Source of the DNA: Methylocystis suflitae
Lineage (GTDB): Bacteria; Pseudomonadota; Alphaproteobacteria; Rhizobiales; Beijerinckiaceae
Reading direction: 5' to 3'
NCBI RefSeq assembly: GCF_024448135.1
Contig: NZ_JAMRYX010000026.1
Coordinates: 1 to 49,614, forward strand
DNA length: 49,614 bases
Position numbers and translations under genes: made by a program. Of the stretch, positions 8,982 through 17,317 are shown one piece after another. Numbering within the stretch: position 1 is the first letter of the stretch; each line of letters opens with the position of its first letter. The notes under the pieces are model-generated. The model saw only the letters and a program-made list of their open reading frames with translations. It did not search any database and was not told where the DNA came from.

Positions 8982-9320
8982 TTACAGATAGGCGCCTGAA
9001 TCGAGGGCTTCGATCACGGCAAGCACCTCCTGGGTGCGGCCGGCGTTAATAAGATCGATGGCGCGTTCGCCCTTCAGCATCGGATGGCTCGCATGAAGCC
9101 ATAGCCGCGTTTCCTCCGGCGAATAAAAGTCGGCGAGGCGGTCAACGACATAGCGCAGTTCGGCGATGACCGTCTGCGTGCGCAAATCCGGCGTCGCCTT
9201 GCCGCTCGACCAGCGCGACACGGTCGCCGGCGAGACGGCGACAATGTTGGCGATATCCTTGCCCTGAAGCCCGCCGTCCTCGCGCAGATGGTCTAAAACT
9301 TTACGCACTGCAGTAGACAT
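8982..9320 (-). CDS. Xre/MbcA/ParS-type antitoxin
   Basis: A 112-residue protein with an N-terminal helix-turn-helix (LQGKDIANIVAVSPATVSRW) and a C-terminal DUF2384/MbcA-ParS-Xre domain (ETRLWLHASHPMLKGERAIDLI, ending TQEVLAVIEALDSGAYL). The C-terminal tail of this family plugs the active site of the RES toxin, and the DNA-binding domain represses the pair's promoter. It is the first gene of the module. The roughly 200 bases upstream, to the end of the TonB-receptor gene, would hold its promoter. Confidence 0.9.
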   Translation of the reverse strand: MSTAVRKVLDHLREDGGLQGKDIANIVAVSPATVSRWSSGKATPDLRTQTVIAELRYVVDRLADFYSPEETRLWLHASHPMLKGERAIDLINAGRTQEVLAVIEALDSGAYL

Positions 9321-9524
9321 TATTCGAACTCGGCTCTTCTAACTCCGGTCGCGCGTGACCGCCTCATCTCCACGGACCTCGTCATTGACGAACTGAGCGC
9401 TTGGCGCTTCGCCAATATCGGAGTCGACATAGCGGCCTCCGGAGGCGTCTGAAAGGCATAATTGCATATTGATTTCACAAAATCAATTCTTGAAATTACA
9501 TCCAACTTATCCGCCGCGGCTCAG

Positions 9525-11942
9525 TCAGTCCGGCACGACCCGCAAAGGCGCGGAAAAGTCGGGCAGCGCATCGAAATTCAGCGGCCCGCTAAACGTCAAA
9601 CGCACGGCTGTGGGCTCCAGCGGCTTGAAATGCCGGTCCATCACCCCGACGCCGCAGACCGCGCCCGGCGCGACGCCATTGACGCAGGCCGAATAAAGCG
9701 GATCGGTCGGCAGTAGCGAGCCATAGCCATAGGTGATTTGATCCGACCGTGAATTGAACACGTTGAACGCATCGACCTGCAGCCGCCAGCCGTCCGCCCA
9801 GCGATAGCCGAGCCGCGCGCTCAAGGTGCCCGTCACAGGAGACTGGAGATAGCCGTCTTCGGTCAGCGGGCGAGAGCCGATGTAGCGATATTTCAGCGCG
9901 CCGAACCAACCCGTCGCTTCGCCGATTTCAAGCCCGCCCAGCGCTGTAACGCCAACGGAATTTTGCAGATAATTGCCCGGCGCGTTTCCTAAAAACGTTC
10001 CATAGGGCAGAGCCTCGGGCGTGAGCAGGTCGAGCCAGGCGAGCGTTTGCAGCTGATCCACGCCGCGATAGCGCGCATGCACCAGCGCCACGTCGCCGTC
10101 GAAGCTGATCCACGAGACCGGCCGATAATGATTGGCGATTTCGATGCCGTAGCGGCGGCTCGGTCGGCCGAAAGTCGTGGTGCCGCTGTCGCCCTCGAAC
10201 TGGTTCTCGGAATCGAGATTGAGCCAGAAGAAGCTCACGCTCGAATCAAGTCCCTCGATATATTTGGTGCGCCAGCCGATCTCCGCGCCGCGTGACTTCA
10301 CCAGAAGCGGAATGGAGGAGACCCCAAGGAAGCCGTCGGTGTCGGAAAGCTCCGACGCCGAGAAGCTCTGCACGGCGCCGCGCGCGTCTGTGGAATGGAA
10401 TCCCTCGCCATAGTTGAAATAGAATTCCGTCTTCTGGAAAGGCCCCACGATAATCGAGGCCTTGGGGCTGAACAGCGACGCATCCTTCGAGCCGCTGTTG
10501 AACGGCCCCGTCCAGAGGAAGGCCGGCAGCCCCTCGCTGGTCGCGATCACCGGGGCGCCCAGAAGGCTCTGCAGCGAATTGACGTTGGCGTTGTAATAGT
10601 CGAAACGGCCGCCGGTCACCGTGCGCAGCCATGGCGACCACTGCACCGTCGTGTCCGTCCACACGCTGACGCTGCCTTCGCCGACCGCATCATTGCGCAC
10701 CGTGTCATAGGGCGTGCGCCGGAAACTGTTCTGCAGGCCGAGTCGAATGTCGTCGTAACGACTTTGTAGGCCGACGCGAGTCTGGACCGGAAGACCAAAA
10801 CTGTCCCACTTGATCGCATGCTCGGCGTTGACGCCCAGCATGGTGCGCCGATCGAATTGGCGGAACTGGTCGCCAAGAGTTTGATTGGCGAGGTAGTAGG
10901 TGAAGTTGTTGTAGAGATCGAGCGTCGAATGCATGACGTAGAGTTCGACGCGAGAGGCGTGATTGCCCTCCGTCTGGCTCCAGCGGCCAGAGAGCGAGAA
11001 GCGGGTGGTGTCGCCGCCGTCGGTCGGGTCCAGCGTCCCCCAGAGCGATTTCAACCCGCTGTAGACTGCTCGCTCCGGAATCTGGTCAGTCGAATACCAT
11101 TTGTTGGCGTAGCCCATAAAGGTGACGGCGGCGCCATCGAGCTGCGTGCCGCGCGCCCAGCGCAGCACGCTGTTGATGCGGTGCAGATTGTCGCCGCGCT
11201 CCCAGGGTCCATTATAATATTGCGCCTCGACGGCGCCGTAGGCGGAGCCTCCGGCGAAATCCTGGTAGGGCACGACGGCCAGCGCCCGCCCATAGCCGAA
11301 GCTTCCGCCAGTGAGCTGGTAGAAGCCTTTGTCGATCTTGTCCTTATACTGCAGATAGATAGAGCCGGCAGAGGAGAAGTCCCCGTCCTGCGCGTCGTAA
11401 GGCCCTTTGCGCGCCAGCACATAGGCGAGAAGTTCGGGAATGAGGAAATTCGCGTCGGCATATCCCTGTCCATGGCCATGGGTGCGCATATTGAGCGGCA
11501 TGCCGTCGAGATAGAGCGCGAGGTCGGTGCCGTGATCGAGGTTGAAGCCGCGTAGGAAATATTGATTGGCCTTGCCGTCGCCGCTGTGCTGCGTGACGAC
11601 AAGACCTGGCACGATTTCAAGCGCCTCGCCGGGTTGCTTGAAGGGCAGCGCGTTCACTTCCTTGCCGGTGAAGAATTTCTCGCTCGACGAGGTGATTGGC
11701 GGCGGTTGCGGTCCCGTCGGCTCAGCTGGGGGGCGACTGACAGCGGCGACGACCGGCGACGGGCGCGCCGAAGTGACGATGCGCGTCCCCGATGCCGTGT
11801 GCACATGGGGAACGGTCACGGTGCGCCGCTGCCCGCCAACGTCGATTTTCGGCAGGGAAATCATATGCGCATGAGCTTCCGCGCCCAGAAGAACGAAGCC
11901 GACGACGGAGGAGACGGAGGTCGCGAGGCGGCGGCGGCTCAT
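9525..11942 (-). CDS. TonB-dependent outer-membrane receptor, probable nickel uptake
   Basis: An 805-residue outer-membrane receptor. It has a signal peptide (residues 1-26, ending EAHAH), a proline-rich linker, a plug domain from about 90 (ALEIVPGLVVTQHSGDGKA, FLRGFNLDHGTDLALYLDG, ARKGPYDAQDGDFSSAGS) and a long 22-strand-type barrel to the C-terminus. Several His residues lie near the N-terminus and in the plug (MRTHGHGQ). It lies 126 bases downstream of nikR on the same strand. NikR-linked TonB receptors are known nickel transporters, so nickel is the likely substrate. That assignment is inference from context; I could not find a clear NikR operator in the gap. Confidence 0.87.
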   Translation of the reverse strand: MSRRRLATSVSSVVGFVLLGAEAHAHMISLPKIDVGGQRRTVTVPHVHTASGTRIVTSARPSPVVAAVSRPPAEPTGPQPPPITSSSEKFFTGKEVNALPFKQPGEALEIVPGLVVTQHSGDGKANQYFLRGFNLDHGTDLALYLDGMPLNMRTHGHGQGYADANFLIPELLAYVLARKGPYDAQDGDFSSAGSIYLQYKDKIDKGFYQLTGGSFGYGRALAVVPYQDFAGGSAYGAVEAQYYNGPWERGDNLHRINSVLRWARGTQLDGAAVTFMGYANKWYSTDQIPERAVYSGLKSLWGTLDPTDGGDTTRFSLSGRWSQTEGNHASRVELYVMHSTLDLYNNFTYYLANQTLGDQFRQFDRRTMLGVNAEHAIKWDSFGLPVQTRVGLQSRYDDIRLGLQNSFRRTPYDTVRNDAVGEGSVSVWTDTTVQWSPWLRTVTGGRFDYYNANVNSLQSLLGAPVIATSEGLPAFLWTGPFNSGSKDASLFSPKASIIVGPFQKTEFYFNYGEGFHSTDARGAVQSFSASELSDTDGFLGVSSIPLLVKSRGAEIGWRTKYIEGLDSSVSFFWLNLDSENQFEGDSGTTTFGRPSRRYGIEIANHYRPVSWISFDGDVALVHARYRGVDQLQTLAWLDLLTPEALPYGTFLGNAPGNYLQNSVGVTALGGLEIGEATGWFGALKYRYIGSRPLTEDGYLQSPVTGTLSARLGYRWADGWRLQVDAFNVFNSRSDQITYGYGSLLPTDPLYSACVNGVAPGAVCGVGVMDRHFKPLEPTAVRLTFSGPLNFDALPDFSAPLRVVPD

Positions 11943-12068
11943 TTGGTGGGTTCCCGTACATGCGCGCTTTTGTGATTTTTTTAGAAAATTGTCTTACGCG
12001 ATGCGTTGGGTCAATTGGCTCGAAACAATTTGCCGAAAGCGTTGCCGATTTGCCACAGACGACGCGCT

Positions 12069-12536
12069 CTAGCTGGAATGGTGCGGGTGGCGGCCCGTCG
12101 TGTGACGATCGAGGTGGGGCGCTTCGCCCTGCTCGAGACCCGCCGGCAAGACGACGAGCTGCCCGTATCGAACGCCGCGCTCGCCGATCACATGGCCGGC
12201 GAAGTGCTCGACATCCGTCTTCTGGCCTTTAAGCAGCGACACTTCGAGACAGGTCGCCTCATCCATGTGCACGTGCAGCGTCGCGATCGACATGTCGGCG
12301 TGAGAGTGATGGTCATGCATCAGCTTTTTCGACAGCTGCCGCGTTTCGTGGTCGTAGACGTAAACGAGCGCCGCCATGCAGGGGCGGGCGCTGTCATCGG
12401 CTTCGGGCGTTTTGAGCAGCCCTGCGCGGACGAGATCGCGGACGGCCTCGGAGCGATTTCGATGGCCGCCTGCCTCCATATACTGATCGAGCGCGCTCAT
12501 CAGCTCTTCGTCGATCGTTATCGTTACGCGCTGCAT
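12069..12536 (-). CDS. nikR: Nickel-responsive transcriptional regulator NikR
   Basis: A 155-residue ribbon-helix-helix regulator that binds Ni2+ and represses nickel uptake genes. The N-terminal RHH is RVTITIDEELMSALDQYM followed by NRSEAVRDLVR. The C-terminal ACT-like domain carries the metal ligands: a His in KLMHDHHSHADM, the HVH motif and the Cys in EATCLEVSLLKG. The start at 12536 (MQRVT) is chosen over longer in-frame starts because the RHH strand must begin there. It probably controls the adjacent TonB receptor. The C-terminus has an extra His-containing tail (RHTTGRHPHHSS). Confidence 0.92.
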   Translation of the reverse strand: MQRVTITIDEELMSALDQYMEAGGHRNRSEAVRDLVRAGLLKTPEADDSARPCMAALVYVYDHETRQLSKKLMHDHHSHADMSIATLHVHMDEATCLEVSLLKGQKTDVEHFAGHVIGERGVRYGQLVVLPAGLEQGEAPHLDRHTTGRHPHHSS

Positions 12537-12984
12537 ATGACGGCTCCGGCTGTTCGCGCCTCCGCCATGCGGTCCAACCCAGCACAAATCCGGTAGCGCG
12601 ACCGTTAGTTCATTACGCCAAGGCGCATAGGCCGCCAATAGTCATCGTCGGCGGTCCGAAGCCGGCCGTTAGCTCAGCAGTTCCGGCGGCCAACATGTTT
12701 CTTGATCGCGCGGCCTCGGATGCGGTTCACCGCCGTGTCGCGCGTTGCCAAAGAGGCGATACGTCGGATCGACTGAACCAATAAGGAGAGGCGGTCCATG
12801 ACGTTAACGATGTGAACATTGAAGATGCGCGGGAAGGCGTTGGCGTGCTCATGCGTAGCCGGCTTCATTTGATCGGCGATCGCAAAGGCGTCTCGCCTTT
12901 TATCGGATGAGTAGTATTGACCAACACGCGAGGAGCGCTATTGTCTGCATCCGTGCGGTTTTTCAGATTTTTTGGGAGGAGTCT
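12537..12984. other. Intergenic region between nikR and the RiPP precursor
   Basis: A 448-base divergent gap that should hold promoters for nikR (leftward) and the RiPP precursor (rightward). Open frames here look random, with no ribosome binding sites. A T-rich run lies just before the precursor, followed by GGGAGGAG at 12974-12981. I found no clear NikR palindrome and no obvious RNA gene. Confidence 0.4.
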
Positions 12985-13335
12985 ATGGCGCGTTCATCGG
13001 ACAACCCACAGAACAAACATCGAGGCAAGAAAGCCCTCGGCGTGATGGGTGTATCTTTGTCGCTCGCAGGCGCTGCCTGCGTGGATAGTTCTCCTGCTGA
13101 CGCGTCGACGGCTCCGACCACGAGCCGGACGCGTACGATCGACCTCCGCGAACAGGAAGTGTTCGACGTGGGGCTGAATTCGTTCCGCCTTTTCGATCGC
13201 GAAGAAGTCCCGGCCGTCAAGACCGAACAGGTCGCTTGGTGGTGGGGATGCCGTGGCTGTCGCGGCTGTGGCTGTCGCGGCTGCGGATGCCGGGGCTGTG
13301 GCTGTCGCGGCTGTGGCTGCCGTGGTTGCGGTTAA
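12985..13335 (+). CDS. Thiazole/oxazole-modified RiPP precursor with Cys-Arg-Gly repeat core
   Basis: A 116-residue precursor. The ATG at 12985 has a strong ribosome binding site (GGGAGGAG). Residues 1-15 are basic, and 16-32 are hydrophobic and signal-like (ALGVMGVSLSLAGAAC). A Thr/Ser-rich spacer follows, then a probable recognition segment (REQEVFDVGLNSFRLFDREE), and WWWG before the core. Residues 89-116 contain only Cys, Arg and Gly, built as CRG and CG units with 11 Cys. Repeated Cys next to Gly is the substrate pattern of YcaO cyclodehydratases, as in heterocycloanthracin-type precursors, and such enzymes are encoded next. Cys would become thiazoline then thiazole. The final product, its cleavage site and its activity are unknown. 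Confidence 0.85.
   Translation: MARSSDNPQNKHRGKKALGVMGVSLSLAGAACVDSSPADASTAPTTSRTRTIDLREQEVFDVGLNSFRLFDREEVPAVKTEQVAWWWGCRGCRGCGCRGCGCRGCGCRGCGCRGCG
13249..13332 (+). repeat. Coding repeat of the RiPP core (CRG/CG units)
   Basis: 84 bases encode CRG, CRG, then five copies of the five-residue unit CGCRG in overlapping register, ending CG. The repeat unit is 15 bases (TGTGGCTGTCGCGGC-like) with synonymous changes between copies. Such a tandem array can expand or contract, so core length may vary among strains. Confidence 0.8.
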
Positions 13336-13361
13336 CGCATCGTTGCACATTTGACGGCTGA

Positions 13362-13407
13362 GCGGCCGGTCTCGATAGGCCGCCAGCGCTTCGGGCCGAT
13401 GCCGAAG
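13362..13407 (+). promoter_or_regulatory. Two stem-loops after the RiPP precursor gene
   Basis: GCGGCC (13362-13367) pairs with GGCCGC (13378-13383), and CTTCGG (13389-13394) pairs with CCGAAG (13402-13407). They begin 27 bases after the precursor stop. A partial terminator or RNA-stabilising structure here would give more precursor than enzyme transcript, as is usual in RiPP operons. There is no T-run, so complete termination is not expected. Confidence 0.5.
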
Positions 13408-13509
13408 GCCGAGGCGAGGCGTGCAGTTTGGTCGTGCGGAGCATTTACATAGTGTTCCGCGCGCGTCTGTGGGTCTAGGTTCGTCTCTCGGATTCCTGAA
13501 TCGAACAAT

Positions 13510-13533
13510 CTCGTCGCTCCTGGGCGCGACGAG
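13510..13533 (+). promoter_or_regulatory. Perfect 8-bp stem-loop just upstream of the cyclodehydratase gene
   Basis: CTCGTCGC (13510-13517) and GCGACGAG (13526-13533) form a perfect stem with an 8-base loop, ending 21 bases before the ATG at 13555. The start codon has only a weak GGGGG stretch as ribosome binding site. The hairpin may control translation or transcription into the enzyme genes; this is inference. Confidence 0.45.
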
Positions 13534-13554
13534 ACGGGGGCGCGCGACAGCCAA

Positions 13555-15822
13555 ATGACGATTGACGTATCTAAACCGCTTGCGCCGAAGCCGATTTCAC
13601 AAGAGCGGTTAGGCGACGCCCTTCGATTCTCGCCCAATTTTTCTGTCTATGTCCTGCCGCCTGACGCTGTCTGTCTCTATTCGGAGGACAGAAAGTTTTT
13701 CCTTCGTGGCGCGCTCTATTGCGCGCTGGCCGAGCGGATCGGCGCGGGAGAGGACGCCGACGCCATACGCAAGGCGCTCTCCGCAGAGTTTCCCGTCGAC
13801 GCAATAGACGAAGCCTTCAAGCGGCTGCTCGATCGCCGCTTCGTCGTCCCGACGCATGCATCCGATGGCGTTGCAGCGGCCTATTGGGCGAGTCTCGGCC
13901 TGCAGCCCGACGTCGCCGCGAAAAATCTGCAGAAGGTCTCCGTTCAGATCGAAGCCATCGGGATCGGCGGCGCGCGGGCGCTAGAGGAGGCGCTGGACGT
14001 TTTCGGCGTCAGGGTGGTGAAGCGTGGAGGCGATCTGACCATCGCGCTGGTCGGCGATTATCTCGAAAGCCAGCTCGCGGAATTCAACCGCCGGCGGCTC
14101 GAGAAGAAGCAGGACTGGCTGCTGGTGCAGCCTTCCGGCGTTTTCCCGCTGGTCGGCCCGATCTTCAGCCCGGGCAAGAGCGCCTGCTGGAGATGCCTCG
14201 CCGATCGCATGAACTGGAATCGACAGGTCAAGGCGTTCTTGGGCCGCAAGGAGGCGCGCTGCGTCGCTGTCTCGCCGCTCGGCGCCCATCCGCTCGGCCT
14301 GAGCGGCGTTGGCCTCGCCGCCGCGGAGATCGCGAAGGCGATCGCCAGCGACTTCCGCACCGATCTGCACCAGCATATCGTGAGCCTGGATCTGATGGGC
14401 TCGACGGTCGCCCGTCATTATGTGCCCGCGCGGCCGCAATGCCCAAGCTGCGGCGACCCCGAGTTGCGCGATCCCGCGCGAACGCCTGCGCCTATCCCGC
14501 TGCATGCCGGCAGCGCGAGCGTCGTCACGAGCGGGGGCTACAGATCGGTCGCGCCTGGCGACACTCTTGCCCGCAATCGCAAGCACGTAAGCCCCCTGAC
14601 CGGCGTCGTGTCGCATCTTGATCGGATCAAGAGCCAACAGCCGCTCGATGCGAGCTTTGTCGCCAGACACAATTTTTCGCCGCGCCCCGAAACTGTCGAC
14701 GCCCTACAGGCCGGGCTGAGCGGAGACAGCTATGGCAAGGGCAGCGTCGCCGAACAGGGCGAGGCCAGCGCGCTGATGGAGGCGATCGAGCGCTACTGCG
14801 GGATTTTCCAGGGCGACGAGATCAGGACGGTCAGACGGTTTACGGATTTCCCGGCCGGCGAGGCGATCCTGCCCAACGACATCCTGCTTTATAGCGACGC
14901 GCAATATGAGCAGGGCGCGAAAAGCGGCGGCTGCGGCGAGGGCGCACAGCGCTTCGATCCCGCTGCGGAGACGGAATGGTCGCCCGTGTGGTCGCTGCGC
15001 GACGAATGCTTCAAATACATTCCCACCGGCCTTCTGTATTTCTTCCACGAGTCCGGCTGCGCGAATCAGATCAGCGCCGATTCAAACGGTTGCGCGGCGG
15101 GCAATACGATCGAGGAAGCCATCATTCAGGGTTTCCTCGAACTCATTGAGCGGGACGCATATGCGATCTGGTGGTACAACCGTTTGCGTCGTCCGGAGAT
15201 TGATCTCGACAAGCTCGGCGACAGCTATGTGCGCGACCTGCGCGCCGTTTTCGCCAGAATGGGCCGCGATGTCTGGGCGCTGGACGTAACGAGCGATCTT
15301 GGCATCCCCGTCGTCGTCGCCGTCGCCCATTGGATCGAGAATGGACGGGAATATATCGAAGTCGCGGCGGGCGCCCATTTCGATCCAAGGATCGCGACGC
15401 TGCGCGCCATGACCGAGCTCAACCAGTTTCTGGCCATCGAGAGCCTCGGCGGCCGCCCCGAGTTCGGGCCCGACGACGATTATGGAAGCGACCCTCTGCC
15501 GTTGCGTAAGCACGCCTATTTGCGACCGCAAGGAAAGGCGTCGTTCGGTCGGTCGCGGTTCAAGAATTTCGCCCAACTCGACGGCCGCGACCAGGTGCTG
15601 GCCTGCGTCAAGCTCGCCGCGCGGGCTGGACATGATTTTCTCGTCCTCGATCAGACGCGTCCGGATATTGATGTGCCCGTGGTTCGGGTGATTGTTCCGG
15701 GACTGCGGCATTTCTATCGCCGCTTCGGCCCCGGCCGTCTCTACGACGTGCCCATCGCGCTGGGTCTGCGCAAGCGGCCGGTGCGCGAAGCCGATGTCAA
15801 CCCTTTGTTCCCCCGTACCTAA
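13555..15822 (+). CDS. Fused ThiF-like/YcaO cyclodehydratase for thiazole/oxazole formation
   Basis: A 755-residue fusion of the partner (C) and YcaO (D) proteins of azoline-forming synthetases. Residues about 1-100 resemble a winged-helix leader-binding region, and 120-330 the ThiF-like partner domain with two zinc Cys pairs (CWRC near 211, CPSC near 295). The YcaO domain runs from about 370: SYGKGSVAEQGEASALMEAI and NGCAAGNTIEEAI..FLELIERDA carry the Mg-ATP residues. It activates the amide of Cys/Ser/Thr residues with ATP to make azolines on the precursor. The C-terminus is NPLFPRT rather than the usual PxPxP. It overlaps the dehydrogenase gene by about 29 bases. Confidence 0.92.
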   Translation: MTIDVSKPLAPKPISQERLGDALRFSPNFSVYVLPPDAVCLYSEDRKFFLRGALYCALAERIGAGEDADAIRKALSAEFPVDAIDEAFKRLLDRRFVVPTHASDGVAAAYWASLGLQPDVAAKNLQKVSVQIEAIGIGGARALEEALDVFGVRVVKRGGDLTIALVGDYLESQLAEFNRRRLEKKQDWLLVQPSGVFPLVGPIFSPGKSACWRCLADRMNWNRQVKAFLGRKEARCVAVSPLGAHPLGLSGVGLAAAEIAKAIASDFRTDLHQHIVSLDLMGSTVARHYVPARPQCPSCGDPELRDPARTPAPIPLHAGSASVVTSGGYRSVAPGDTLARNRKHVSPLTGVVSHLDRIKSQQPLDASFVARHNFSPRPETVDALQAGLSGDSYGKGSVAEQGEASALMEAIERYCGIFQGDEIRTVRRFTDFPAGEAILPNDILLYSDAQYEQGAKSGGCGEGAQRFDPAAETEWSPVWSLRDECFKYIPTGLLYFFHESGCANQISADSNGCAAGNTIEEAIIQGFLELIERDAYAIWWYNRLRRPEIDLDKLGDSYVRDLRAVFARMGRDVWALDVTSDLGIPVVVAVAHWIENGREYIEVAAGAHFDPRIATLRAMTELNQFLAIESLGGRPEFGPDDDYGSDPLPLRKHAYLRPQGKASFGRSRFKNFAQLDGRDQVLACVKLAARAGHDFLVLDQTRPDIDVPVVRVIVPGLRHFYRRFGPGRLYDVPIALGLRKRPVREADVNPLFPRT

Positions 15823-17269
15823 TTTGCTGAGCGAAACCTCCCAACCGCCCGCGCCGCCGGCACGGCTCTTCGCGCGACTCAATCCTGGCGTCACGCTCGA
15901 GCGCAACGCCACGGGCGGCGTCTCCGCCCTTTTCGACGGTCGCGCCGTGGAGTTCGGAAAATTTGGCGACGATGTCACGGAGCGCGTCGCCGACTTCGAG
16001 ACGGGCGTGGCGTTCGATGGGGCGCGGGACGGGGAGACGAGCGAACTCGTCCGGCGGCTGGCGCTTTACGGACTCGTTGAATATCGCCTGGCGCGCGGGC
16101 CGAGCGGTCCCGATCTCATCGTCGTCGAGCCGCAGATGCGCGATTATGCGCCACGGATGATCGAGATCGACGAGGATTGCGCTCTGGCGCTGTCGCGCTT
16201 CGCCTATATGCGGCGGCGCGGCGACGACATGGTGCTCGAGTCGCCGCGCGCATGCGCGCTCTTCCGACTGTGCGATCCGAGCGTCGCAGCAATGATCGCG
16301 CATCTGTCGCAGGCGCGTAAGGTGAGAGAGCTTCGCGCCTTGGCCGACTTTCCGGGAGTCGAGCTGCTGGCGCTGCTCCTCGATAGCCAGATTCTGTTCA
16401 CGCCCGGTCCGGGCGCCGACAAAGCGCCGCGCGCAGCCGAAGGCGACGACGATCTCGTTTTATGGGACTTCCACGATCTACTGTTCCACGCCCGCAGCAC
16501 GAATGGACGTCACGCCAATCCCTCCGGCGGGATCTATGCCCATGCGCATCTCGCAGCGCTGCCGCCCGCGATACGGCCGAGCTGGCCAGGACCGGCGATC
16601 GACTTGACCTCGCTTGATGCGGCGTCGCCTTCGGCTTTTGCAACATTACTGCGGCGCCGACACTCGACTCGCGCCTTCGATGAGCAGCGCCCGATCACGC
16701 TGGCGGAGGTGGCGCGGCTGCTCGATGGCGCCGCAAGAATCATATCGCGAGAGCGCGCGCCCGACGAAGGCCAGGATGAGCCGGAGTTGGAGATCGCGCC
16801 TCGCCCCTATCCGTCAGGCGGCGCGAGCTACGAATTGGAGCTCTATCTCGCCGTTGATAGATGTGAGGGCTTGGCGCGCGGCTTTTATCATTACGACGCC
16901 AGCCGCCACGCTCTTGTTTTGATCGAGACGAAGGCGCATTGGCTTACGGCGATGCTGGAGGACGCGCAATTCGCCATGGGCGCGCCGGCGGTCCCGCAAG
17001 TCCTCGTCACTATGGCGGCGCGTTTTAGCCGCGTGTCCTGGAAATACAGCGGCTTCGCCTATGCGCTTGTTCTGAAACATGTCGGCGTGGTGATGCAGAC
17101 GCTCTATCTGATGGCCGCCGAGATGGAGATGGGCGCCTGCGCGATTGGCGTCGGCGACATCGACCTCTTTGCGAAAATGACGGGCCTCGCGTTTCACGTC
17201 GAAGGGTCGGTCGGCCAGATCGCCATGGGACGCGGCGTTCAAAGCGATTCAACGCCGCTCGCCGATTGA
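15794..17269 (+). CDS. SagB-type FMN-dependent azoline dehydrogenase
   Basis: Oxidises azolines to aromatic azoles with FMN. With the ATG at 15794 it is 491 residues; a TTG at 15824 is also possible. The N-terminal half is the extra domain of SagB-like proteins. The nitroreductase fold occupies about residues 260-490: LLRRRHSTRAFDEQRPITLAEVARLL, then SGGASYELELYLAV, RVSWKYSGFAYALVLKHVG and GACAIGVGDIDLF. The Lys-Tyr pair in SWKYSG fits the catalytic pair described for BcerB-like dehydrogenases. Overlap with the YcaO gene indicates coupled translation. Confidence 0.88.
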   Translation: MSTLCSPVPNLLSETSQPPAPPARLFARLNPGVTLERNATGGVSALFDGRAVEFGKFGDDVTERVADFETGVAFDGARDGETSELVRRLALYGLVEYRLARGPSGPDLIVVEPQMRDYAPRMIEIDEDCALALSRFAYMRRRGDDMVLESPRACALFRLCDPSVAAMIAHLSQARKVRELRALADFPGVELLALLLDSQILFTPGPGADKAPRAAEGDDDLVLWDFHDLLFHARSTNGRHANPSGGIYAHAHLAALPPAIRPSWPGPAIDLTSLDAASPSAFATLLRRRHSTRAFDEQRPITLAEVARLLDGAARIISRERAPDEGQDEPELEIAPRPYPSGGASYELELYLAVDRCEGLARGFYHYDASRHALVLIETKAHWLTAMLEDAQFAMGAPAVPQVLVTMAARFSRVSWKYSGFAYALVLKHVGVVMQTLYLMAAEMEMGACAIGVGDIDLFAKMTGLAFHVEGSVGQIAMGRGVQSDSTPLAD

Positions 17270-17317
17270 CGGCGAGTCGCCAGCGCGACTGACTGATCGG
17301 CGGTCACGGATCGTCCA

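Noticed and set aside
9345..9450. Plus-strand peptide-like frame (LISTDLVIDELSAWRF) in the gap between the antitoxin and TonB genes
   Set aside because: It reads somewhat like a protein fragment but has no start, no ribosome binding site and no family I recognise.
11943..12068. NikR operator of the GTATGA-N16-TCATAC type
   Set aside because: No convincing match in this gap or upstream of nikR.
13249..13332. CRISPR-like repeat
   Set aside because: The units are in frame, have no spacers, and encode the RiPP core.
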